In this document: piece after piece, positions 43,954 to 55,258 of the stretch | Position numbering within the stretch: the stretch's first letter is position 1 | How the letters are laid out: the number at the start of each line of letters is the position of its first letter | NCBI GenBank assembly: GCA_022419385.1 | Contig: JAJUBI010000005.1 | Location: 1,178,001-1,242,000, forward strand | Origin: Paraconiothyrium sp. Pb-2020 | Taxonomy: Eukaryota; Ascomycota; Dothideomycetes; Pleosporales; Didymosphaeriaceae | Length of the DNA: 64,000 bases | Reading direction: 5' to 3' | Program-made: the position numbers and the translations under genes | The notes under the pieces: generated by a model | What the model was told of the DNA's origin: nothing | Seen by the model: only the letters and a program-made list of their open reading frames with translations | The model's database searches: none

Positions 43954-45230
43954 ATGGTGGTGATCACTGCGAGGGGCCAAGCGCAGCAGGATGCTTGTAC
44001 AGGTGTTGCGACCGCCTTCACCCTCATGTCCTGTATGTCACTTTGCTGATGGACGACTTGCTGAATATAGCTGATTATCCTTCATAGTTCTGATCGTTGG
44101 CCTCCGAACCTATGTTCGCACACGGATAGTACGGAACTTCGGCAAAGACGATGCCTTGATGATCGTTGCGTTTGTAGGCTATTGCTCCTCACATTGACAG
44201 TGACGAAGCGCTCACTATGTAGGTTTTTACACTCGGATATCTCATATGTATCTGGGTGATGCGCGACAATGGCATGGGCTACAGCGGCAAAGTCTTGAAT
44301 TTAGACCAGATGCGGACACTGATTCAGACGACACTGGCGATTCAAATTCTCTACTACCTCTTGGTGGCTTGTGTCAAGATCTCCATCTGCTTATGCTACC
44401 TGCGAATAGGTATGTTACCAATTCATGGACCTGGCAATGGTTACTGACGAAAGCTATAGCTGCGGACAAACACTTCGCCCGCATGGTGAAAGGCACCATT
44501 TGGTTTCTCGCTGTCTTCTGTGTGATTTGCGTCATCGTCTGTCTGACACAGTGCACCCCTTTACGTCAAATGTGGAACTTCACAAGTATTCCATTGGGCA
44601 GCTGCATAAACACTACTGCACTCTTCTACAGTAAGGTGGCCGCAATATATCACAGACGCTCATCGCTAATCCAGTAAAGCCACGAGCTCGATCAATATTG
44701 TCACAGACATATGGATCATTGCCCTACCTATAAGGACACTCCTCAAGATCCAGCGCCCAAACCGCGAAAAGCTCGGCCTCATATTCGTTTTTGGCCTCGG
44801 TATATTCTCTACGATTTCCTCCATCGTACGACTCCACGCAATCCGTATATACACCGAATCCGTCGACCCCTTCTACGATTCTGTGCCCATCAACCTCTGG
44901 TCGATGGTTGAAGTCAATATTGGCATCTGGTGTGCGTCCATCCCCTCACTCAGAATCATCATTATCCGGCGCCGCGCCGCCAGCCAGGCTTCGCGCTCAG
45001 CCGGCACGTACAAGTACCACAGCAGCGGGCGAAGCGGGGGCAAGAGTATCGGCAATGATAACAGTGAGGGGTCGCAACACATCGAGAGTTTCGACATGGG
45101 AACCGTCGACTTGACGAATCCTGAGGTCGCCAGGTTAGCCAACAAAGAGTACGAATGGAGTAGGCAGGGAAGCGACGACCAGATCTATTTTCCCGGCGCC
45201 TACAATCCAACACCAAAGCTTCCTGTTTGA
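43954..45230 (+). CDS. Rhodopsin-domain integral membrane protein (PTH11/SAT4-like)
   Basis: Five exons: 43954-44032, 44088-44173, 44223-44409, 44460-44630 and 44680-45230, with introns of about 50 bp; phases close to about 357 aa. The last intron uses an AAG acceptor at 44679. Seven hydrophobic helices can be traced, with conserved family blocks FGKDDALMIVAF, FTLGYLICIWVMR, ISICLCYLRIA, FCVICVIVCLTQCTPL, CINTTALFY, SSINIVTDIWIIALPI and WSMVEVNIGIWCASIPSLR. The C-terminal 80 residues are a hydrophilic Ser/Gly/Asp-rich cytosolic tail. This is the large fungal 'rhodopsin domain' family, sometimes named after satratoxin cluster members; most are uncharacterised plasma-membrane sensors or transport-related proteins. 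No toxin role is implied here. Confidence 0.88.
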
Positions 45231-46124
45231 CGCGGGTATATATGATGCGTACAATAATGCGGGGTTGCATCGGATGGTCCCGAACCGGAGTCTGGGTCTT
45301 TGGGTGGGAGGTTATTTGCGATTGGCCTCCTTGCATTGCATTTTGCTTGATTCTACTGAGTCACTCCTTTGATATTTGGCTTGGTATACAGGGCTTGGGC
45401 AAGGGTCTGCGGATCGCTCCTTCTTGGATGGTGTTTGGTGGGCGAAGGCGGGAGACCTTCAGGCTAATGTCATTTTACGTTTGAGAAAGCCTCGGAAAGT
45501 CTGCACGTTTTCTGACAACCCTGTCCATGTACAGCTACCAGAATCTCGCAGTTCCTCGGTTGCACCTCACAATTGCGTACGCCTTGCCCGCAACTTCGCC
45601 GTCCTCAAGGTACAAGCTTTCTTCATCCTAGCCATCAAGATATTGCCTCTCCACATGACACCTCGGCGCCAAAAGACAAGCTCAAAAGCTTGGGACGATA
45701 GGAGCACTTGGTATGCACGTCGACATTAATACGTCGGGCTATTTCCTCATGCAGGATGTGTGCAAAGATGCGGTGAACGGACCTCTATGCTCCGCGTGCC
45801 AGCATCTTGCCCGGAACCTGGTATCCCCTGCAGGGCAATGTGCAGGGCGGCACAGGTGTGTGGAGTGCAGATGCGGTGCAAGATGATGTGAGTTCACAAA
45901 CTCAAAATGAATTGCGGTAGATATCAAATCTCAAGAAGTCGGGTTGATGAAAGAGATGGAACATATAGGCGAAGGCTGAAGCCCTGGAGCCCTGAAGATG
46001 TAGCAAGCACGTGAATGGTGGAGCTCCAGGGCTAAAAGCGGTTAGTCGGTGGTTCAAGCTTCGGCACCTCTCCGACTGTGACCACCCTGCATCTGATCCA
46101 TCTCCAATTCATCAAAAAAATGCA
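45231..46124. other. Intergenic, no gene recognised
   Basis: Between the membrane protein gene and the ketoacyl synthase gene. The 114 bp directly upstream of 46125 stay open in the synthase frame (see findings). Confidence 0.45.
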
Positions 46125-47725
46125 ATGCGAAGGGTAGTAGTGACTGGACTGGGGTTAGTGACGCCTTTGGGGTTGGGTGGGTACCTTCTTCCTTTTACCA
46201 TCCGTTGCCATTTGCTGATTGTCTGCAGGCGTGCGCCGGATATGGTCACGACTTCTGGATGCCCAATGTGGCATTGTTTCCATAAAAGATAGAAGCCCGC
46301 AATTTGGAGCGCTGCCAAGCCAGATCGCCGGAATCGTCCCCGAGGGGAGCAAAGAAGATGGGATGTGGAACGCTAAAGATTGGCTGAGCGCGTCAGATGA
46401 GCGGAGAATGGCGCGGTTTGCGCAGTATGCTATGGTCGCATCGGAAGAAGCATTGAATGATGCTGGGTGGGCTCCGAAGACAGAAGAGGACCTTGAGTCT
46501 ACGGTAAGACCTTTCTCTATGCCATGATGGCAATGCTGATGACTTTAGGGTGTTTATATGGGGTCTGGCATCGGAAGCTTGGACGATGTTTACGAGACTA
46601 CCGTTGCTTATGAGAAGGGCGTGAGTTGCGACCTTGTTTTGAATAATCAATACATGTCTGATGAATCTAGGGATACCGCAAAGTGTCTCCTCTTTTTGTA
46701 CCCCGCCTCCTAATTAATCTTGCAGCCGGCCATGTCTCGATGCGATACGGTTTCAAGGTAAGTCATTCACCGCACTGAAGACCTGGATTGATAGCTTAAG
46801 GGGCCGAATCATGCTGCGACAACAGCCTGTACAACAGGTGCCCACAGCATAGGTGATGCTGCACGGCTAATTCAGTTTGGCGACGCAGATGTAATGGTCG
46901 CCGGTGGAGCCGAATCTTGTATTCACCCTCTTGCTATTTCAGGCTTTGCAAGAGCAAGGAGTCTGGCCACAGATTGGAATGACAATCCTACGGAGGCAAG
47001 CAGACCGTTCGACAAAGACAGGGCTGGTTTCGTTATTGGAGAGGGGGCTGGTGTCGTTGTTCTAGAGGTATTACCCCCCGCCCCTTTGTGGTCATACTAC
47101 TGCGTGCGTGGCCCAAGCATAGCTAAGCAGTGAGACAGGAACTCGAGCATGCCAAGCGAAGAGGGGCAAAGATATATGCCCAGGTCGCAGGTTACGGCTT
47201 GTCCAGCGACGCGTACCATATGACGGCACCGCGCGAAGACGGCCAAGGTCCCCGCCTGGCTATGAAGCATGCGCTTCGACATGCAGGCATCAGACCCGAC
47301 GCCGTTGACTATGTGAATGCGCACGCTACAAGTACTTCTCTTGGAGACGCAGCTGAGAACAGGGCGATCAAAGAACTACTTCTTGGCGAAAGTGGAAAGA
47401 CCAAAGCTTCGGACATCAACATCAGCAGCACCAAGGGCGCAATTGGCCATCTCTTAGGCGCAGCTGGAAGCGTTGAAGCCATTTTCACGGTGCTGGCACT
47501 CCATAATGTAAGGTTGCAAATCTATGGCCAGAATCGGGTACATGCTAACGAGCGCAGAACACCCTTCCGCCGACCTTGAACCTAAACAACCCCGGTGACC
47601 CACCAGAGGACTTTGATTGCAATTACGTCGCGCACACGGCGCAGCAACGCGAGGTAAACGTTGCACTCTCGAACAGCTTTGGCTTTGGAGGCACCAATGC
47701 ATCGCTCTGCTTTGCAAAAATGTAA
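46125..47725 (+). CDS. 3-oxoacyl-[acyl-carrier-protein] synthase (KAS II/CEM1 type)
   Basis: Seven exons: 46125-46176, 46229-46503, 46549-46620, 46671-46757, 46801-47067, 47139-47507, 47558-47725; all introns 43-71 bp with phases that close to about 429 aa. Elongates acyl chains on ACP by condensing malonyl-ACP, in fungi as part of mitochondrial type II fatty acid synthesis that feeds lipoate. The Cys-His-His triad is visible: Cys172 in TTACTTG, His313 in NAHATST, His355 in KGAIGHLLGAAG (with Lys350). Other landmarks are RRVVVTGLGLVTPLG at the N-terminus and NSFGFGGTNAS at the end. The first ATG gives no mitochondrial presequence. Exon 5 is preceded by an AAG acceptor at 46800. Confidence 0.95.
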
Positions 47726-48031
47726 GCTAGATGGACATGTGTCCTGTTAGAATTCGCCGAATGTTGTCACGATAGTCGAGTACTAGACATAGAGTAGCTT
47801 GGTAATTCGCCGTTGTCATAGGCACATCATGATGCTACCCCGCCGATAAAGCACGTTTTTAGCGCGTAGAAAACATCTGAACCCCACTACGCGACAGTGT
47901 GGTCCCCTTAAAGCTTCGGAACCCCGCCATAGGCCTTTTTCTTCTCAAGTTTGAGAAAGGAACCGTGGAACTATCGATTTGTTTGCGTTTGTTTCGAGTC
48001 GTTCATTACATTGCGAGCGTGAAACATCATC
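47726..48031. other. Short intergenic region
   Basis: 3' flank of the ketoacyl synthase and promoter of the nickel transporter gene. Nothing specific recognised. Confidence 0.45.
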
Positions 48032-49430
48032 ATGGAAGTCCGGCCAACGTCCTCTCACGAAAGTGAGGATGTTGAGATGCCAATGATCAAAAGCTGGAAG
48101 CACAAGGCATCTGCTTACCACTCACGTATTCCATACCTGAGCAAGCTTCCCTTCAACGCAATAGCCATCATCGTCACCTTGATTGTCATCAATGTCCTCG
48201 TGTGGGTAGCCGTGGGCATAGTCCTAGTACACACCTTCCCTGCCATGCGTATATCCCGACTAATCCGTTCAGCATTTCCACACGCCTCTCATCTCTACCG
48301 CAATCCTCTCATGGACACTCGGTCTCCGACATGCCCTTGACGCAGACCACATCTCCGCCATCGACCTCATGACACGGCGTCTCATAGCATCTGGCCAGCG
48401 GCCCGTTACCGTCGGAATGTTCTTTAGCCTAGGCCACTCTACCATAGTAATCATCACATCTCTCGTTGTGGCAGGTACTGCGGCTGCGGTATCGTCCAAG
48501 TTCGACAACTTTTCCCGCGTCGGTGGCATTATTGGGACTTCCGTCTCCGCAACCTTCCTGCTCCTCCTCGGCATCATGAACGTATACATCCTATACAAGC
48601 TCATCGTGCAAATGAAAAAGATGATCAATTCCGAACCTGGGACCGAGAACGAGCAGTTCAAAATCCAGGGCGGAGGCTGTCTTTTCCCCATCCTACAGCG
48701 GCTCTTCAAGCTCATCGATCGCCCGTGGAAGATGTACCCGCTCGGGGTCATGTTCGGCCTGGGCTTCGATACGTCATCTGAGATAGCAATCCTAGGTATC
48801 TCGAGCATCCAGGCGGCGAAAGGGACGACAATGTGGCTTATCCTGCTATTTCCGCTACTGTTTACCGCGGGCATGTGCTTACTCGATACGACGGACGGGG
48901 CACTGATGATGAGTCTGTATACGAGCACGCAGCTGGCGAGGGACCCCATTGCGATCTGCTATTATAGTATCGTGCTAACTGTTATTACGGTCATTGTGGC
49001 GACAGTTATTGGGGTGGTGCAATTCCTCAACTTGGCGTTGAACGTTGCGGAGCCTGAAGGAAGGTTTTGGGATGGCGTGGAGCGGTTGGGAGAGAGTTGG
49101 GATATCGTTGGTAAGTTAAAGAACATTCGCATTCGGGTGACGAAGAGCTAAAGTGCAATAGGTGGTGCCATTTGTGGGGCGTTTGTAGTCTTCGGCGGTC
49201 TGAGCGTGTTGCTCTACAAGCCATGGAGAAGACGCATCGACCGGAAGCGTTTGAGAAATGCGAGTTTCGAGCCTTTAGATGCGCAAGCCGAGGCTGAGAC
49301 TATCTTGGAGGATGAAGGCGGAAGAAATAGGGAAAACCAAACCACAAAAGACAATTCGAAGACAGCCGACGTCAGCATTGAGCCTGTAGAGACTACCGAT
49401 GCAGCTGGACCTTCGGAGAGTAGAAGATAA
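48032..49430 (+). CDS. High-affinity nickel/cobalt transporter (NiCoT family)
   Basis: Exons 48032-48226, 48273-49110 and 49162-49430; the 46-bp first intron (GTACAC...TTCAG) and 51-bp second (GTAAGT...AATAG) give about 433 aa. The NiCoT signature HALDADHI lies at about residues 85-92 in transmembrane helix 2, and the further family motifs GLGFDTSSEI and LLDTTDGALMM are present. Eight hydrophobic segments can be traced, plus a hydrophilic acidic C-terminal tail. It imports Ni2+ or Co2+ at the plasma membrane; in fungi the main client is the nickel enzyme urease, not seen in this window. Splicing of intron 1 is confirmed by the restored HFHTPLISTAILSWTLGLRH. Confidence 0.94.
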
Positions 49431-49575
49431 AGTCGAGGCGGAATTAGACGGTGTATATCAATAAGAAAGTGACACTACAGGAAGATAGCTCAGACAACTT
49501 CCCCCGAACAAGTGCCCTCTCTATCGTCTAGCAAAAGAAAAAGGGCATAGGTCACTCCGGTGCTCACTCGCTCAA

Positions 49576-50838
49576 CTAGATCGAAACCGCCTCCTCCTTA
49601 GTCCACTTCACCTCTTTAACACCTGAACCCGTCGCAGTCTTCGCAAGGCTCATGCCAATGAAATAATCTCTTCCTTTGAGCAGCCAGACGAAAAATCCGG
49701 GCACACGGAAACCGAACAGCACTCCAGCACCAGTCGCCGTTCCTATAGGCACGAACAGCATCTCTTTCGTGTTTGGCTTGAAAATGCGATCTGACCCCGG
49801 TGCGGCGCGGCCAGGTTGTTTGGCATCGTAAGAGAGCAAATCGCGTTTGAGATTGATGGCGATGACCGGCAGTGCATCAACGATGTCCAGGACAGTATTG
49901 CGCGAGTAGCTGGATACATCGCCAAGCGCGTAGACGCGTGGGCCTGCGATGTCGACGCGCAGAGTTTGTGCGTTGGTGTTGAGGTACTTCTTGTCAGTCA
50001 GAAGGTCGGGCGGAAGCCAGGAAGAGTTTGGCTGCACGCCGTGAGCAGGGATGTACAAATCTGTTACGACTGTCTCCCCGTTTGCCAATGTCAATGTAGT
50101 CTTGCCATCCTCGGCTTTGTGTGCATCCGTAACACGTGTATTGTAGCGCACGTCGACACCGAGGGCGTTGAGTTTGCGCTCGGCCTCGTCCCCGATAGCT
50201 TTTCGGACGGTGGGCAGAAGCTGTTGTGCGGATGTGAGGAGCGTGATGTTGACTTTGCGCGGCGGCTTCGAAAACCAGCCTGGTCGCCCGTTCAGGAAGT
50301 CGCTCGCCTCACCAGCAAATTCGACCGCTGTTGGACCGCCACCAGCAATGACAATGGTCTTTGCAGCTGCAGCTGCAGTGTTTGTAGCCTCGATAGCTGC
50401 GAGTGTTGTTTCTTTGTCGCTCCATGTTGAGAAGGCCGGGTAGTAGGTTCTGCTTCCGGTAGCGGCGATCAATGCATGGTACTGCAGTTGCTCCTCCTCT
50501 TTTCCGTCCTTTCGCTTGAATTCTACCACTCTTGCAATATGATTGAGACTAGTAGCGGTTGCTTGTATCCATGTGACATCTTCCTTGCTGTACTGTCCGA
50601 ATACGTCCGCGAGCGGCGTGAAGACTCTCTCGGCCGATAGAAGAGAGGTGGATGTAGCGACACGCGGGGATGCGATACGGAAGAACCAGTCTGAAGATGG
50701 GGCGATCATGTATAGGTGGTAATGCACGCCGCGGTCTTTGTTCTTCAAGAGAGGCAACAAGTATTTGGCAATGTAATGTGACGTCTGGAGGGCAGAGCTG
50801 CCGCCGCCCACAACAACGAGGTTGCGAACCTCGACCAT
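49576..50838 (-). CDS. AIF/AMID-like FAD-dependent oxidoreductase
   Basis: Single-exon gene, 420 aa. A pyridine nucleotide-disulfide oxidoreductase fold: N-terminal FAD motif VVGGGSSALQT (the third Gly of GxGxxG is replaced, as in AMID-type proteins), the NAD(P) motif VIAGGGPTAVEFAGE at about 165-180, LYIPAHGVQPNS, and the C-terminal FAD motif RVYALGDVSSY. An Ala repeat (AAAAA, from a GCAGCT-rich run) sits before the second motif. The size and C-terminal end (KEVKWTKEE) match fungal apoptosis-inducing-factor-like proteins of the AIFM2/AMID or yeast Aif1/NDE-related group. It probably oxidises NAD(P)H and passes electrons to quinones or other acceptors. No N-terminal mitochondrial presequence is visible. 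Confidence 0.9.
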   Translation of the reverse strand: MVEVRNLVVVGGGSSALQTSHYIAKYLLPLLKNKDRGVHYHLYMIAPSSDWFFRIASPRVATSTSLLSAERVFTPLADVFGQYSKEDVTWIQATATSLNHIARVVEFKRKDGKEEEQLQYHALIAATGSRTYYPAFSTWSDKETTLAAIEATNTAAAAAKTIVIAGGGPTAVEFAGEASDFLNGRPGWFSKPPRKVNITLLTSAQQLLPTVRKAIGDEAERKLNALGVDVRYNTRVTDAHKAEDGKTTLTLANGETVVTDLYIPAHGVQPNSSWLPPDLLTDKKYLNTNAQTLRVDIAGPRVYALGDVSSYSRNTVLDIVDALPVIAINLKRDLLSYDAKQPGRAAPGSDRIFKPNTKEMLFVPIGTATGAGVLFGFRVPGFFVWLLKGRDYFIGMSLAKTATGSGVKEVKWTKEEAVSI

Positions 50839-51815
50839 GGTTAAAGTTGTATAAAGAAGAAGTGGGGAAAGCGGTCAGAAAGATAGCTAGGCAGTTCTCT
50901 GCGAGAAAGGAAAGAGAGGCCTCGTAGTGCAGGACCAACTTCTTCGACTGCCATGGTCCCTTTGCTTTATACATGTCTCCCGCCGGACGAAAAAGTGATT
51001 GCGACGTCGCACAAACTGCAATCGAAGGGGGCTTTTGCGCCTTTGTTCCTGCATCTGAATGGCTGCTCGGGCGAGAAGCTTCAGCCTTGCGCTCACGAAA
51101 TCGGTGTCGAATGTGCCAGGCTTGATAACCGAGTGGTTGTGCACCAGGGCGAGCAACCGGAAGCCAGTCCATGCCGTTCCCGGCCCTGTTTTGTCAGCTT
51201 GCTTGTCGCGGAGGCAGCGCTCATCCAATCGGAAAAGATCCTATCCGGTCGCTTACGTACACACACGCGTGAGACCTTCATCGTGTGAACAAGTCTTGTA
51301 CATTACGCGGCTGAGTGCTAACGTGAAGGCTCTTGATTATGCAGCATAGGATGAGCCATCGTTAGCCTCATCGCGGTGCAGAGTAGACCTACATGAAGTT
51401 CATCCTGGCGCTTTGGACAAGACTGCATCAGGTACTTCGGGTCCAAGAATCAAACCATGTTCCATCTGTCAAGGCGCGTAGAGCGTCTCACTATTCTGCA
51501 CGTGAATCCCATCTGGAAGGCATTGTATGAAGGCTGTACTTGTAGAATATGTATTATCTAACCATTTGCTCCGATCGCCTTGTCAAGAGGCAGCCTTGGT
51601 ATACTAGGCGCGCTTAGTTCAAAAGGAAGGTCACGCCTCATTCCTGCCTGTTCAGGCTAAAACCACAGCTTGGCAGCGATTGTACAATGGCGGTCGATGG
51701 CGCGATATGGGCACAATCTTTACGGTGTATATTGGTACGAATATTCCGGCTTGTTGGCTTCGGTCCAGCACGGTGCTCGATGTTCGACCTTACTGCGCTT
51801 GTGGACCTGTAAACG
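50839..51815. other. Divergent intergenic region, about 1 kb
   Basis: Promoters of the AIF-like gene and of the aminopeptidase gene. Overlapping frames on both strands show no motifs. Confidence 0.45.
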
Positions 51816-53421
51816 ATGAAACACGCTATATCGGTCGTCACAGTGCTGCTCTGTGCCTTGGAGGGCATTGGAGCTGCCGGATACAAGGCAAAGCTGTCCC
51901 CGGAGGAACTAGAAGCTGCGATCGGGCAGAACGGGTACGTTGAGAAACTCACGGCTCATTTTCCCGATGTTTGGGCAATTGTTGACATGTCCTAGGCTCA
52001 AACAGAACCTACGAGCGCTTGATAAAATTGGGAAGCAGAACAACGGCAACCGCGCCTTCGGAACAACGGGATATGCAAAATCGTCAGACTATGTGCTTTC
52101 ACAGATTACGAGCAAGCATGATAATGACTTCAAAACATGGAAACAATACTTCAATCATACTTACGAAGAGACTCGAAACATCTCAGTCACCGGTCCTGAC
52201 GGTGAAAATGTCCATGTTCTCACCCTCATGTACAACAATGCAACCCCGCTCCCAGATGGTGTAACGGGTGAGCTGGTTGCCGTTCCTGTAGATGATACTG
52301 TCGGTAAGTCAGAGCATTTCTGATAGTCTCGCTTGAGATCATCATTAACATTCAGTGCAGGCTCTGGGTGCTTCAGAGATCAATGGGCTGGTCTGAACGT
52401 GACTGGCAAATTAGCTCTCGTCAAGCGCGGCAGCTGCAGCATATCAGACAAACTCAAGATCGCGAAGAATCTAGGCGCCTTAGGTGTTATTCTTTTTCAC
52501 AACACCAACAGCACTCCTAACGCCGCAACCCTGAGTGCTGAGAATATTGGTCTTCTCGCACCCGTTGGTCTTGTTTCGCTCTCTGTCGGAGAAGCATGGC
52601 TCGCGCGCATAGCCGCTAATGAAACGCTCACCGTAACCCTTCTTGTGGACTCTATCTTCGAGCCAAGAACTTCTTGGAATGTGTTTGCCGAAACTCGGGA
52701 GGGTGATCCGAAAAACGTGATCATGCTAGGCGCACATTTGGACTCCGTACAGGCTGGACCAGGTATCAACGACGATGGATCTGGTGTCACTGCGCAAATC
52801 GAGATCATAAAAGCTCTGCGAAACTTCCGCGGCGTCAAAAACAAGATACGTTTCGCATTTTGGGGTGCTGAAGAACCTGGTCTTGTAGGGTCGCTCTTCT
52901 ACACAGAGAACCTTACGCCCTCTGAGGCCGATAAGATCCGTTTTTACTACAATTATGATATGATCGGTTCTCCTGTACCAGTATATGGCATCTACGCGGG
53001 CGAAAACCCGGGCGATAAGGTCGGCGCCCAGATTCTTCTCGACTACCTTGTCGCTAAGGGCAAGCCAGCGTACTTCGGTTCTTTTGGTACAGGTTCGGAT
53101 TACGTAGGTTTTCTGGAACTCGGTATCCCAAGTTCTGGAATCCACACGGGTGGTGGTGTACCTGCCGACCCGTGTTACCATCTCGCATGCGATACATATG
53201 ATAACATCAGCTGGGAGGCGCTGGAGGTGAATACAAAAGCGGCCGCGAGAGCTGCTGCTGCGCTGGCTTTATCGGTGGAAGATGTTCCTCCGCGGAACAA
53301 AACGAGCGTCAATCCGAGAAATGAGAACAGGATCAGGGCGCAGTTCACTGCCTGGGAAGACGTAAAGTTAGAGGTAGCTGGCGGTCATACGTGTGCCTTG
53401 AAGACTAAGCGGACGGCATAA
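51816..53421 (+). CDS. Secreted M28 aminopeptidase with PA domain (aminopeptidase Y-like)
   Basis: Exons 51816-51934, 51996-52303 and 52361-53421; introns of 61 and 57 bp close to about 495 aa. Signal peptide HAISVVTVLLCALEGIGA at the N-terminus. A protease-associated (PA) domain follows (GCFRDQWAGLNVTGKLALVKRG...), then the M28 catalytic domain with metal ligands visible: GAHLDSVQAGPGINDDGSG (His, Asp), WGAEEPGLVGS (Glu pair), YNYDMIG (Asp) and SGIHTGG (His). Homologous to yeast vacuolar aminopeptidase Y and secreted fungal leucine aminopeptidases; it removes N-terminal residues from peptides using two zinc ions. Several NVT/NTS sequons suit an extracellular or vacuolar enzyme. Confidence 0.94.
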
Positions 53422-53734
53422 TAGAAGATGCACCCTCCATAAGGAGCAGAAACGAGATCGGACAATGACGAGCTTGTAATCAACTCGGATTTCCAATGGC
53501 AATCTTTCTCAAGATCTTCACTTCTTGTAACGCCCAAGGATCCAATTTTGTTCTTTCTCAGGCGACTCACACAGCCAATGCTCGCAAAGGGCTTTGTGGA
53601 AGCCTATAACGCAAAACCGAATTAAGAATGAAGCTTGGTACGAAACAAGGTAGCAGCTCATTCACTAGAAAGAAAAAATTACTGATTGCTAAGGGCATAC
53701 ACGAAGATCCAATCATACAGCTAAATAGCCTTAC

Positions 53735-53965
53735 GCCTTTCCAGCAATAGACGCGTCCAGCACTTCTAACATTGTTCTAGTGATTGCGCTGCGTCGCAGT
53801 GACTGTAGTTCCGCCCTCGCAGATGTTATCACCGGTATGGCAAATTGTAAACGTATCCGTAGAGGTGGTGGATCCGAATGACCGGCCCTTCTCTGTGTCA
53901 TCGAAAACAACAGTTGGCACTCTTCCAAGCGCACTAGCGTTCGACATGCACATGTGGTAACTCCA
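53735..53965 (-). pseudogene. Cutinase-like relic
   Basis: On the minus strand, upstream of the intact cutinase, a degenerate stretch still reads VVFDDTEKGRSFGS and FTICHTGDNICEGG, the CxxxDxxC segment that carries the catalytic Asp of cutinases. Immediately after, the expected histidine-containing block is interrupted by a TAG and the frame breaks up (RSAGRVYCWKGV follows the stop). Sequence further upstream that should carry the GYSQG nucleophile is unrecognisable. I infer a decayed cutinase gene copy in opposite orientation to the intact gene at 54437. Moderately sure of the family, not of the exact borders. Confidence 0.55.
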
Positions 53966-54436
53966 TTCCGCTAGACATGGGAAATTCCTTTCGAGTAGCA
54001 GCCATTGACGCCTTCCTCTTGGGGTTAGCATACTCTTGCAGTAGTGAAGTTCTGGGACATCCCCAAATATGCGGGGTAATAGACAGGGGCAGCTATTTCG
54101 GGTTTCACGTTCCAGATTTGCTCCCACGTTCTAGAATTACAATATTTCTCTGCGTAGGGCGACGAAGAGAGGAAAAATGAAATCCATGATACAGAACAGC
54201 TAGGATACGGATCGAGCTGGGCAAACGCTAAAGGTCATTCCATTACATCATCAGTATTGCATTCGTGACCATCACGGCACAGATGAGACCCTGGTGGCTT
54301 TGTGCACGTCCTTTACTACTCAAGCCGAGGCACGTTCTTCCCGGCCATCTATAGATATAGATAGGATCTCACATCCAACAAGAACAAGCCTTGCTCTCCG
54401 ACCTTATCAAACTTTGGTAACATCTGCACTACCAAC
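53966..54436. other. Intergenic, cutinase-family esterase promoter
   Basis: Lies between the cutinase relic and the intact esterase. An AT-rich stretch (atagatatagatagg near 54350) about 80 bp before the start codon may serve as core promoter. Confidence 0.4.
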
Positions 54437-55258
54437 ATGAAGCTCACAGCGACATCTCTCGCCCTCACGACACTATCAACAATCTCAATCGCTCAGACAA
54501 CGTGCCATAAGTATGTCATCGTATCTATCCGAGGGACGTACGAACCCCAGGGCCGCAGCATTGCCTTCACGACCATGATCAATCAGACCTTCGCTGCAAT
54601 TCCAGGAGGCGTCGAGTACGACGCCGTTTACCCAGCAGCAGCGAACCAGACAGCATATTTTGGCGCCGACGATGTCACTCATTACATCAACAACGGTCTG
54701 CAAAATTGTCCTCAGCAGCAGTATGCGATCTTGGGATACAGCCAAGGCGCATCAGCAACAATGCTTACACTCAACAACATCACGGACCCCTCCTCCACCA
54801 CCTACAAAGCCATCAAAGCTGTTCTTGTCGTGGGCAACCCATACCATATTCCTGGTGCTTCTGTAAACGTGGACGAGAACGGCGGTGACGCTACGAAGAA
54901 TTTCCCAGGCGTAGTGTACAACGCTAGCAATGCTAGCAGCAGAGGCATACCGCAAATATACTACGACAATGGAAAGCTAGTGGATATATGTCATACTGAG
55001 GATTCGATCTGTGCACCTGCGTATCCGAATGCTAGCTTTGTACCCGGACACATACAGTACGGGAAGCAGAACGTGCAGGACATGGGTGCGAAATTCCTCA
55101 TTGAACGACTTGGGGGCAACAGCACCAATCCCTCAACCACGTCAACCGCGACAGGCTCGCCCACTAGTTCGCAACCTGCCCAATATACTGGTGGGGCGAA
55201 CATGGTGCCGATGAGCTTCATTGCGGCTCTGAGCGGGATGTTCGCGCTGTTCTTGTGA
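54437..55258 (+). CDS. Cutinase/acetylxylan-esterase family secreted serine esterase
   Basis: Single exon, 273 aa. Signal peptide MKLTATSLALTTLSTISIA, then the cutinase-family core: nucleophile GYSQGAS with Ser102, CHTEDSIC with the catalytic Asp189 between the usual cysteines, and His205 in VPGHIQY. Six core cysteines are typical of the fold. After residue 225 comes a Ser/Thr/Pro-rich linker and a C-terminal hydrophobic segment (FIAALSGMFALFL) preceded by small residues, the pattern of a GPI-anchor signal, so the enzyme may be tethered to plasma membrane or wall. Substrate could be cutin, suberin or acetylated polymers; the family does not decide. All catalytic residues present. Confidence 0.9.
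   Translation: MKLTATSLALTTLSTISIAQTTCHKYVIVSIRGTYEPQGRSIAFTTMINQTFAAIPGGVEYDAVYPAAANQTAYFGADDVTHYINNGLQNCPQQQYAILGYSQGASATMLTLNNITDPSSTTYKAIKAVLVVGNPYHIPGASVNVDENGGDATKNFPGVVYNASNASSRGIPQIYYDNGKLVDICHTEDSICAPAYPNASFVPGHIQYGKQNVQDMGAKFLIERLGGNSTNPSTTSTATGSPTSSQPAQYTGGANMVPMSFIAALSGMFALFL

Noticed and set aside
43954..45230. Reading the rhodopsin-domain protein as evidence for a satratoxin-type cluster
   Set aside because: The name is only an annotation habit for a large membrane family; no other member of such a cluster is present.
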